Source: CAIOZW01 sp049317725 (lineage in GTDB: Bacteria > Acidobacteriota > Blastocatellia > RBC074). Taken from it: a DNA stretch of 11,163 bases. This document shows, piece after piece, positions 1 through 5,978 of the stretch; within the stretch, counting starts at the first letter, position 1, and each line of letters begins with the position of its first letter. The stretch covers positions 1 through 11,163 of the forward strand of contig JBMOHS010000130.1 of NCBI GenBank assembly GCA_049317725.1. Reading direction: 5' to 3'. The notes beneath the pieces were generated by a model. The model saw only the letters and a list, made by a program, of their open reading frames with translations, ran no database searches and had not been told where the DNA came from. Both the position numbers and the translations under genes were made by a program.

Positions 1-41
1 TCCATCTGGCTGATACAAGTAACTCTTCGGGGCGTTCAACT

Positions 42-62
42 CCCTCACCCCTCACCCCTCAC
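42..62. repeat. Tandem heptamer repeat, three copies of CCCTCAC
   Basis: Three perfect head-to-tail copies of CCCTCAC are read directly. The TGA stop of the minus-strand TetR gene (complement of 59-61) lies inside the third copy. The rest of positions 1-58 shows no gene, no clear hairpin terminator and no other recognisable element. Confidence 0.85.
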
Positions 63-706
63 CGCGCTGTCTGGGCACCGCGAGCCGGTGCGGTCGCCTC
101 TCCGGTGAGATAGGCGAGGATCACGCGCTCACAGCGAACCCGGTAGGTCTCGAAGCTCGCATCGGGCGAGAAGAACCATTGGAGCATCAGCCCATCGATC
201 AATGCCCGGATCATCGAACTCGCCTCGTCGATGTCGATGACCCGAAACTGGCCCGTTTTCATTCCCCGCAAGATGATCTCCTGGTCAATACACGTGCAGC
301 CGAGGTAGAAGCGCGTGTTCAGATCGTAGAACCGCTTGTTCCGCGTTCCCAGACTGACAAAGTCAGAATAGGCGAGGAAGAATTGCCGACTGCTGGGCGC
401 ACTGCCAAAGATGCTGCCAATCGCTGCCCGGACCTGTGCGACCGGGTCGCGCACCGAGTCGACGGCTCGCTGGAGTTGCTCGTGCATCTGCTCGATCATC
501 CACTCCAACGCCGCCAGAAAGAGATCCTCTTTCGAGGGAAAATAGTAGAGCGTCGATCCCTTGCTCACTCCCGCCCGGGTCGCAATATCTTGTAACGTAA
601 CTGCTGAATATCCTTTTTCTGCCACCTCCTCATACGTGGCTCGGATCAACTGCTCCTTCCGCTGGTCTTCCAACTCCTGCACAAACTGCTTTGCCGCCAT
701 ACGCAC
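59..706 (-). CDS. TetR/AcrR-family transcriptional regulator
   Basis: This is a 215-residue cytoplasmic DNA-binding regulator. The N-terminal TetR domain spans about residues 17-63, with the helix-turn-helix at about 37-56 (TLQDIATRAGVSKGSTLYYF) followed by PSKEDLF, the canonical family signature. The rest (about 70-200) is a helical ligand-binding and dimerisation domain; it looks closest to the BetI-like TetR_C type, but the ligand cannot be told. Length is typical for the family. The chosen start is GTG at 706-704, with AAGGA about 8 bases upstream; ATG at 700-698 (third codon) is an alternative. The gene is divergent from the S41 protease gene, and a palindrome at 798-811 in the shared gap is the obvious candidate operator. 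Family assignment is firm; autoregulation and control of the protease are inferred. Confidence 0.93.
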   Translation of the reverse strand: MRMAAKQFVQELEDQRKEQLIRATYEEVAEKGYSAVTLQDIATRAGVSKGSTLYYFPSKEDLFLAALEWMIEQMHEQLQRAVDSVRDPVAQVRAAIGSIFGSAPSSRQFFLAYSDFVSLGTRNKRFYDLNTRFYLGCTCIDQEIILRGMKTGQFRVIDIDEASSMIRALIDGLMLQWFFSPDASFETYRVRCERVILAYLTGEATAPARGAQTAR

Positions 707-765
707 GTTCCATTTCCTTCTTCCTGGACTCTCCGGGCCTCCTCGATTCCTTCGTCTCTTCCTGA

Positions 766-812
766 TTGCTGGGCTGCCCTCGCCATTTTTAATTGTCTGA
801 CCGTACAGTCAA
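766..812. promoter_or_regulatory. Possible divergent promoters between the TetR and S41 genes
   Basis: On the minus strand, TTGACT (complement of 807-812) and AAAAAT (complement of 785-790) are spaced 16 bases and could serve the TetR gene. On the plus strand, TTGCTG (766-771) and TTTAAT (788-793) are spaced 16 bases and could serve the protease gene. Both are imperfect sigma-70 matches. They flank or overlap the palindrome at 798-811, which gives the arrangement some weight. Confidence 0.35.
798..811. promoter_or_regulatory. Candidate TetR-type operator palindrome
   Basis: TGACCGTACAGTCA is an inverted repeat matching itself at 12 of 14 positions; only the C/A pair at positions 5 and 10 of the motif fails. 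TGAC/GTCA half-sites around a GTAC core resemble operators of several TetR-family proteins. It overlaps the putative -35 box of the TetR gene and lies near the expected transcription start of the protease gene. Binding by the neighbouring TetR protein is inferred. Confidence 0.5.
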
Positions 813-938
813 GTAATGCCATCCGAGAGGGGTGGGTGTCAAGTTGGGGGAGGTCTGGTACAATCCGAGGCGTCAGGCGTCGACAAAACAGAAGGGTTGG
901 TCGTACCGGAACGGATGGAAAGGGTCCGCAAGAGGGGC

Positions 939-2672
939 ATGAGCAAAAAGGAACGGGAGGAGATGGTTTGGTGGGGCGGGCTGGTGGGGCTCATTCTCTT
1001 GGGGGCGTTGGTTGGAGGAGTGATGGGGGAAGAGCAGCGATCGACGGTAGAGAGCCAGGAGGAGCCCCCGTTGATCCGCGAATTCGAATCATTGACGAGA
1101 AGAATCGACACCCACTACCCTGAGCCGCCAGACTGGGACCGGCTGGGACGAGGGGCCATTCGGGGAATGCTCTACGCACTGGATCCCCACTCGAACTTCT
1201 TTGATCGCCGAGAGTTCAGTGAGATGCAGAACGAGCAGAACAGCAAATTTTATGGAATTGGCGTGACGGTCAACCAGCGAAACCATCGGCTCTACGTCAT
1301 TGGTGTGGAACGGGGGCTGCCGGGAGATCTCGCTGGATTGCGGTATGGAGACGCGATTGTGGCGGTGGATGGGCAAGCGACGGACCTGTGGACGCAGTCG
1401 CGGCTCTTGGCGCGGGTGCGGGGGGAGCGGGGGACCATGGTTGAGCTGACGGTCGAGCGGGCAGGGAGTGAGGGGCCGCTCACCGTGCAGATCGAGCGGG
1501 ACGAGGTGCCGTACCCGTCGGTCCGCAACGCCTTCTTTTTGCGGGAGGGGATTGGATATCTCGGGTTGACCGGTGGCTTCAACCTCGAGACCACGCGCGA
1601 GCTGCACGCGTCGATCGCCGAGTTGAAGAGGCGGGGAATGGAGGCCCTGGTGCTCGACTTGCGCCGCAATCCGGGGGGGTTGTTGAAGCAGGCCGTCCAA
1701 GTGGCGGAGACGTTCCTCGGCCGGGGAACCGAGATTGTGGCGGTGCGCGGACGAGAAGGGCGGCGGGTTCCCCAGATCTACCGCTCCGAGAACGCCGATC
1801 CAGAGACCTTCCCCCTGGCCCTCCTCATCGACCGCGAGACGGCCTCTGCGTCAGAGATTGTCGCTGGTGCCCTACAGGACCACGGTCGGGCCAAGATCAT
1901 CGGGGAGGAGAGCTTTGGCAAGGGGCTGGTTCAGAATGTCTTCCGCTTGCGAGGCGGAACAGGGTTGACCCTGACCACTGCGCGGTACTACACCCCATCG
2001 GGTCGGTCGATTCAGCGGGAGTACACGCGGGGTCTGATTGGATCCCATCCGAGATGGGAGCGGGGGTGGGAGCGGGCCGATCCGCCAACGGCTCGCTACT
2101 CTTTTCGATTGCCGCTCTCCCCGGTTCCAGGCGCTCGACGGAACACTGGCTGGGGCGCTAGTGGCTCCGCTGCCGCACCACCCGGAGGCATTCAGCCAGA
2201 TTGGGTCATTCCTAAAGAGTCACAGAGTCTGGCTCTTCGCGACCTCTGCTTTGAATTTGCCAGGAGGTTGACCAGCGGGTATTTTCCAGAGTTTACTCAG
2301 TACCGGGTCAAGCGATCCGAGTTTGACCATTCCTTTCAGGGGCAAGAGTTTCCTCTTTCAGAGCGTGTCCTCGGGCAGTTTCGCCAGTTTGTCCGCGAAC
2401 GACAGCCCCTCGACATCTCTCCCACTGAAGTCGAGGCCCACCTCCCCTATATTCGCAGCCGAATCCGGGGAGAAGTGATTGCTGCCGCCTATGGAATGGC
2501 GGCCGCCGACCAGTACTGGATGGAGAACGATGTCGCTGCCCAATATGCGGCGCAGCTACTCCAGCGGTTGCGTCGGCAACAGGCAACGCTCCCGCCTCCG
2601 CCTCGGACCGGGAAAACCGCCTCTTCCACGCGACCAGCCGTTCGGGCCACAGGAGAGGAGCAGAAAGAGTGA
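939..2672 (+). CDS. S41-family C-terminal processing peptidase (CtpA/Prc type), membrane anchored
   Basis: This is a serine protease expected in the periplasm, held by an N-terminal membrane segment (VWWGGLVGLILLGALVGG, about residues 10-27). A PDZ domain follows at about 105-170 (GIGVTVNQ; GLRYGDAIVAVDG). The catalytic S41 domain has the LDLRRNPGG motif, then TASASEI with the nucleophile Ser at about 303, and FGKG with the general-base Lys at about 328. The Ser-Lys spacing of 25 matches E. coli Prc Ser430/Lys455. A C-terminal region of about 150 residues, rich in Arg and aromatic residues, follows a GGIQPDWV motif. It resembles the tail I recall for acidobacterial S41 proteins and is of unknown function. 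The start is uncertain: the frame is open back to ATG 816, and ATG 915 is also possible. I prefer ATG 939 because GAGG lies just upstream, the signal anchor follows directly, and the earlier residues look non-coding. The gene is divergent from the TetR gene. Confidence 0.9.
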   Translation: MSKKEREEMVWWGGLVGLILLGALVGGVMGEEQRSTVESQEEPPLIREFESLTRRIDTHYPEPPDWDRLGRGAIRGMLYALDPHSNFFDRREFSEMQNEQNSKFYGIGVTVNQRNHRLYVIGVERGLPGDLAGLRYGDAIVAVDGQATDLWTQSRLLARVRGERGTMVELTVERAGSEGPLTVQIERDEVPYPSVRNAFFLREGIGYLGLTGGFNLETTRELHASIAELKRRGMEALVLDLRRNPGGLLKQAVQVAETFLGRGTEIVAVRGREGRRVPQIYRSENADPETFPLALLIDRETASASEIVAGALQDHGRAKIIGEESFGKGLVQNVFRLRGGTGLTLTTARYYTPSGRSIQREYTRGLIGSHPRWERGWERADPPTARYSFRLPLSPVPGARRNTGWGASGSAAAPPGGIQPDWVIPKESQSLALRDLCFEFARRLTSGYFPEFTQYRVKRSEFDHSFQGQEFPLSERVLGQFRQFVRERQPLDISPTEVEAHLPYIRSRIRGEVIAAAYGMAAADQYWMENDVAAQYAAQLLQRLRRQQATLPPPPRTGKTASSTRPAVRATGEEQKE

Positions 2673-3152
2673 CGGGGGCAGCATCGAGTGCCGGAGGGCT
2701 ACTTGACCTCGCGACTCAAAAAACGCATCATGCCGATGTTTCAAGTCTGAACCTTCCTGCGCCTACTCAGGCCGTCAAGAGGCCTTCAGGAGTGGGGGGG
2801 CGTTTCAGTCGTATACTTGCCTCCTCGTCTTGGCCCGTCGTGATCTAGACAGACAGAGGCTTTCCTGGATCCTCATTCTCCCGCTCTCCTGATTGAAGAG
2901 CCCCCGGGTCGCCTCTGGATCGCTTCCGAATCGCTTGTGGATGTTTGGATCGTCGAATGTCGAAGAGCTGGATCAGTTGGATCGTCGAGAAGGTGAGGGT
3001 GTTGACAACCGCGGAGACGATTCAGCCGGTCGGCCCTCGCCAATAGTCAATGGAATGGGGAGTTTGGGATGGGTGCGGAGGAGAGGCCGCGGGAGCAAGA
3101 GCGACCCTGACGCCTCTCACGCAAAGACACGGACAGTCGCAGGACGGATTGG
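2673..3152. other. Gene-free 480-bp region upstream of the mla operon
   Basis: No convincing coding frame is seen here; the open frames lack a plausible ribosome binding site and are low in recognisable protein character. The region holds a short GC hairpin (AGGCC 2769-2773 with GGCCT 2781-2785) without a T-run, a run of seven G (2794-2800), an isolated TATACT (2812-2817), an isolated TTGACA (3002-3007) without a matching -10, and a cluster of YTGGATC heptamers (2865-2983). The promoter of mlaE presumably lies here but cannot be pinned down. Confidence 0.6.
2865..2988 (+). repeat. Cluster of five YTGGATC heptamers, including a 12-bp direct repeat
   Basis: YTGGATC starts at 2865, 2915, 2945, 2968 and 2977. 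The copies at 2945 and 2977 extend to an identical 12-mer, TTGGATCGTCGA (2945-2956 and 2977-2988), 32 bases apart, about three helical turns. The cluster lies roughly 165-290 bases before the mlaE start. The same heptamer also occurs singly elsewhere in the window, inside coding sequence, but not in clusters. A regulator-binding role is inferred. Confidence 0.6.
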
Positions 3153-3917
3153 GTGCGGATGAAAGTACTGGTCAAGGCGATTCAAGAGGTGCAGAGTCTC
3201 TCGCTGCTGGTGGTGAGGTCGGTCCGAAGCCTCTCCCGACCACCCCGCTACGCTGGGGAGATCGTTCGGCAGATGGATATCCTCGGGGTAGGCAGCTTGG
3301 CAATCGTCCTGCTGACCGGCACCTTCACCGGCATGGTGTTGGCGATGAACACCGCTAACACCCTCCAGAAGTTCGGGGTTCAGAATGTCACTGGGCAGCT
3401 CGTTGCCACCAGCCTGATCCGGGAGTTGGGGCCTGTCTTGACCTGTCTGATGCTGGCGGGGAGGGTCGGTTCCGGCATAGCCGCTGAGCTGGGATCGATG
3501 CTGGTCAGTGAGCAGATCGATGCGATGCGCGCCCTTGGAACGGATCCCATCAAGAAGCTGGTTGCTCCCCGCATCATTGCTCTGGTGACGATGGCCCCCG
3601 TCCTGACGGTCATTTGTGACTTTGTCGGGATGCTCGGTGGCCTCTTCATCTCCATCACGCTTCTTCATCAGCCGGCCTCAATCTACTTGGCCTCAGCGCG
3701 CGAGGCGGTCGACCTCAACGAATTGATCGGGGGACTGATCAAACCGACCGTCTTTGGATTTATCATCGCGATGATTGGTTGCTACAAAGGGCTCAGCACA
3801 ACAGGGGGGACAGTTGGCGTCGGGCGCTCGACGACCCAGTCGGTTGTGCTTGCCTCCATCTTGGTGATTGCCAGCGACTTTCTTCTCTCCAAGGTGATTC
3901 TCTCCTTGCTCCTTTAA
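3153..3917 (+). CDS. mlaE: MlaE/YrbE-family ABC transporter permease
   Basis: This is the inner-membrane permease of an Mla-type phospholipid transporter. It has 254 residues, close to E. coli MlaE (260). An amphipathic N-terminus (about 1-40) is followed by hydrophobic segments at about 44-65, 85-103, 140-171, 199-213 and 228-253. The family motifs are present: SLIRELGPVLT (87-97), AGRVGSGIAAELGSM (102-116) and SEQIDAMRALGTDP (119-132), the last region contacting the ATPase; GTVGVGRSTTQSVV (219-232) is also typical. The start is taken as GTG 3153 because AGGA (3141-3144) lies 8 bases upstream; ATG 3159 is an alternative. The gene is first in an operon with mlaF (35-base gap) and mlaD. Function as a lipid transporter permease is known for the family; the direction of transport cannot be inferred. 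Confidence 0.94.
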   Translation: MRMKVLVKAIQEVQSLSLLVVRSVRSLSRPPRYAGEIVRQMDILGVGSLAIVLLTGTFTGMVLAMNTANTLQKFGVQNVTGQLVATSLIRELGPVLTCLMLAGRVGSGIAAELGSMLVSEQIDAMRALGTDPIKKLVAPRIIALVTMAPVLTVICDFVGMLGGLFISITLLHQPASIYLASAREAVDLNELIGGLIKPTVFGFIIAMIGCYKGLSTTGGTVGVGRSTTQSVVLASILVIASDFLLSKVILSLLL

Positions 3918-3952
3918 TGGAGGAAGAAGCCCCTTGCCAACGCGGATGATCT

Positions 3953-4759
3953 ATGGGGAATCTCCACAACGCCATTGAATTTCAGGAAGTTTCGCTTGCC
4001 TTTGGTGATCGGGTGATCCTCGATCGGGTCAGCTTTACGGTTCGGCAAGGCGAAGCAAAGGTCGTCATGGGCGGATCGGGGACGGGAAAATCGACGCTCC
4101 TCCGGCTGGCGCTCGGGTTGCTGAAGCCCGATGCGGGGCGCATCCTCATCGATGGAGAGGATGTCACCCACTACAGCGAAGAGGAGATGATGTCGGTTCG
4201 CCGCAAGATCGGGATGGTCTTTCAGGAGGGCGCGCTCTTCGATAGCCTCAGTGTCTACGACAACGTCGCCTACCGGCTGCGCGAACAGCAGATTCCGGAA
4301 GAAGAGATTGGGTCAGTGGTCTTGCGGATGTTGCGCTTTGTCGACCTGGAGGATTCGGCGGGCAAGATGCCCAATGAGCTCTCCGGCGGGATGCGTCGCC
4401 GGGTTGGGATTGCCCGTGCGCTCGTCGGCAATCCAAAGATCATCTTCTATGACGAGCCCACGGCTGGGCTCGACCCGATTACTGCTCGAACGATCTGTGA
4501 ACTGGCGCTCAAATTGCGGGATCTCGAGGAGGTGTCGTCAATCTTTGTGACCCATCGCATTCAGGACATTGAGGTGTTGGCGCGGGAGTATGTCGTCCGG
4601 GACGACCAGGGAAACCTCCTCTTTGAGCAGGAGGGGGAGCGTTTGTGCCTGATCAATACCCGCTTCCTCATGCTCAAAGATGGCAAGATCATCTTCAGTG
4701 GGACCGATGAGGAGATCCGGGAATCTTCCAACCCCTATATTCAGAAGTTCTTTACCTAA
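3953..4759 (+). CDS. mlaF: MlaF-family ABC transporter ATP-binding protein
   Basis: This is the cytoplasmic ATPase that powers the MlaE permease. Of its 268 residues the key motifs are all intact: Walker A GGSGTGKST (40-48), Q-loop VFQEGALFDSLS with Gln91 (89-100), ABC signature LSGGM (143-147), Walker B IIFYDE with catalytic Glu168 (163-168), D-loop AGLD (171-174) and H-loop His201. The EGALFDSLSV stretch is characteristic of MlaF-type ATPases. Compared with E. coli MlaF there is an insertion of about 25 residues after the H-loop (about 211-237, REYVVRDDQGNLLFEQEGER and following) before the final FLMLKDGKIIFSG strand. I recall a similar insertion in acidobacterial homologues. The start ATG has a weak GGA about 6 bases upstream. 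It lies between mlaE and mlaD in the same operon. Confidence 0.95.
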   Translation: MGNLHNAIEFQEVSLAFGDRVILDRVSFTVRQGEAKVVMGGSGTGKSTLLRLALGLLKPDAGRILIDGEDVTHYSEEEMMSVRRKIGMVFQEGALFDSLSVYDNVAYRLREQQIPEEEIGSVVLRMLRFVDLEDSAGKMPNELSGGMRRRVGIARALVGNPKIIFYDEPTAGLDPITARTICELALKLRDLEEVSSIFVTHRIQDIEVLAREYVVRDDQGNLLFEQEGERLCLINTRFLMLKDGKIIFSGTDEEIRESSNPYIQKFFT

Positions 4760-4778
4760 CTTGGCCGGAGAGTGGGGA

Positions 4779-4792
4779 AGGGAGATCTCCCT
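4779..4792. repeat. Perfect 14-bp palindrome in the mlaF-mlaD gap
   Basis: AGGGAGATCTCCCT is a perfect inverted repeat in the 53-base gap between the mlaF stop (4757-4759) and the preferred mlaD start (4813). No known role is recognised. About one such palindrome is expected by chance in a window of this size. Confidence 0.6.
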
Positions 4793-4812
4793 CGCCGTTG
4801 TGCGGAGCCTAT

Positions 4813-5955
4813 ATGCCAACAACGAAGCAAGCAAAGCTGTCGGAATTGCGGGTCGGCCTGCTGGTGGTGATCAGCTTGGCGATCCTCATCTTTGTCATTT
4901 TTACCGTCAGCGGGGACATCAAGTTGCCGGGGGTCCACACGACGACGATCGTCCGCACGCGGATGTCGAGTGTCGATGGCCTGCGCGAAGGAGCAGAGGT
5001 GCGCCTCTCGGGGAAGAAGGTCGGGAGTGTCCGGGCCATCCAGTTCAGCTCTGAGATCCCCCAGAACGTTGCGTCGCAGGACAATATCGAGATCATCATG
5101 GAGATCGACGGGCGCCTCGACGGGCGCCCCGCGATCGAGCGGATCCGCAGCGACTCGCTGGCCGTTCTCAAGGGGGCGGGTGTCCTGGGGGACAACGTCA
5201 TCGATATCACGCCGGGAACCTCGCGTGGCGTGCCGATCCGCGATGGAGACTCGGTCAAAAGTCAGGCCCAGAAGAGCGTCGGCGATATTCTCAATGCGGC
5301 CCAGACCGCCGTCTCCAACCTCAATGAGATCTCGGACGATATTCGCGTGATGACCGGCAATCTGCGCGACGGGAAGGGCACGATGGGCCGCTTCCTCACC
5401 GATGACTCCTTTTTTGTCGACCTTGACAAAACGGTTCGACAGGCGGAGTCCCTCATCGCCACGTTCCGGGAAGGCAAGGGGACGGTGGGGAAGCTGCTCA
5501 ACGAGGATACGCTCTACCGGGAGGCCAACCAGACCGTGGTCCAGTTGCGGAAGATCTCCGATCAGCTCCACGAGCAGATGAGTACAGGAAAGGGGACAGT
5601 CGGAAAGCTCTTCAAGGATGAGGAGCTCTATCAACGTGCCAACTCCCTGGTCAAGCGGTTGGACGAGACGGCCGTGCGCCTCGATTCGACGCTCGCCAAG
5701 GTCGAGCGCGGGGAGGGGAATCTCGGTAAACTGCTGACCGACGAGAAGCTCTACAATGATACCCGGGAGACGGTCGAGCGGTTGAAGAATATCGCGGGAG
5801 GTCTCGAACGCGGGGAGGGAACGGCGGGGCTGCTGCTGAAGGACGAGAAGCTCTACCAGAACCTCAACACGATGTCGGCCGAGGTGACGAAGCTCCTCTA
5901 CGATTTCCGGCAGAATCCGCGGAAATATCTTTCGGTCAAGGTGGCGATCTTCTGA
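4813..5955 (+). CDS. mlaD: MlaD-like MCE-domain protein with repeat-bearing helical tail
   Basis: This is the substrate-binding component of the Mla-type transporter, anchored in the inner membrane and facing the periplasm. In its 380 residues a single membrane segment at about 14-31 (VGLLVVISLAILIFVIFT) is followed by an MCE domain at about 38-145, including GLREGAEVRLSGKKVGSV and DNVIDITPGT. The C-terminal half (about 155-370) is predicted helical and carries five copies of a GxGTxGKLLxDExLY motif, starting at residues 187, 221, 259, 300 and 334. The protein ends in NPRKYLSVKVAIF. E. coli MlaD has 183 residues, so this is the long-tail form. ATG 4813 is preferred over the upstream TTG 4798 because GGAG (4804-4807) lies 5 bases before it. 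It is the last gene of the operon. No mlaB, mlaC or mlaA homologue lies in the window. Confidence 0.92.
   Translation: MPTTKQAKLSELRVGLLVVISLAILIFVIFTVSGDIKLPGVHTTTIVRTRMSSVDGLREGAEVRLSGKKVGSVRAIQFSSEIPQNVASQDNIEIIMEIDGRLDGRPAIERIRSDSLAVLKGAGVLGDNVIDITPGTSRGVPIRDGDSVKSQAQKSVGDILNAAQTAVSNLNEISDDIRVMTGNLRDGKGTMGRFLTDDSFFVDLDKTVRQAESLIATFREGKGTVGKLLNEDTLYREANQTVVQLRKISDQLHEQMSTGKGTVGKLFKDEELYQRANSLVKRLDETAVRLDSTLAKVERGEGNLGKLLTDEKLYNDTRETVERLKNIAGGLERGEGTAGLLLKDEKLYQNLNTMSAEVTKLLYDFRQNPRKYLSVKVAIF
5371..5856 (+). repeat. Five intragenic GxGTxGKLLxDExLY-encoding repeats
   Basis: The protein repeats are GKGTMGRFLTDDSF, GKGTVGKLLNEDTLY, GKGTVGKLFKDEELY, GEGNLGKLLTDEKLY and GEGTAGLLLKDEKLY, at intervals of 34, 38, 41 and 34 residues, separated by heptad-like helical stretches. 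The first copy is the most diverged. Conservation is at protein level, with clearly diverged DNA, so this is an old structural repeat rather than a recent duplication. Confidence 0.85.
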
Positions 5956-5978
5956 GGGGGAGCGTTCGCGTCGGGCGG

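Noticed and set aside
816..938. N-terminal extension of the S41 protease to ATG 816
   Set aside because: The ATG starts five bases after the putative operator, lacks a ribosome binding site, and the added residues look unlike protein of this family.
2769..2785. Hairpin AGGCC/GGCCT as a terminator for the S41 gene
   Set aside because: The stem is only five pairs and no T-run follows, so an intrinsic terminator is not supported.
3002..3030. TTGACA as the -35 of an mlaE promoter
   Set aside because: The hexamer is perfect, but no -10-like sequence lies 15-19 bases downstream; the sequence there is GC-rich.
2893..3162. Plus-strand open frame of 89 codons before mlaE
   Set aside because: Low-complexity Arg/Gly/Ser composition, no ribosome binding site, and it runs into the mlaE start in another frame. 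The heptamer cluster explains the region better.
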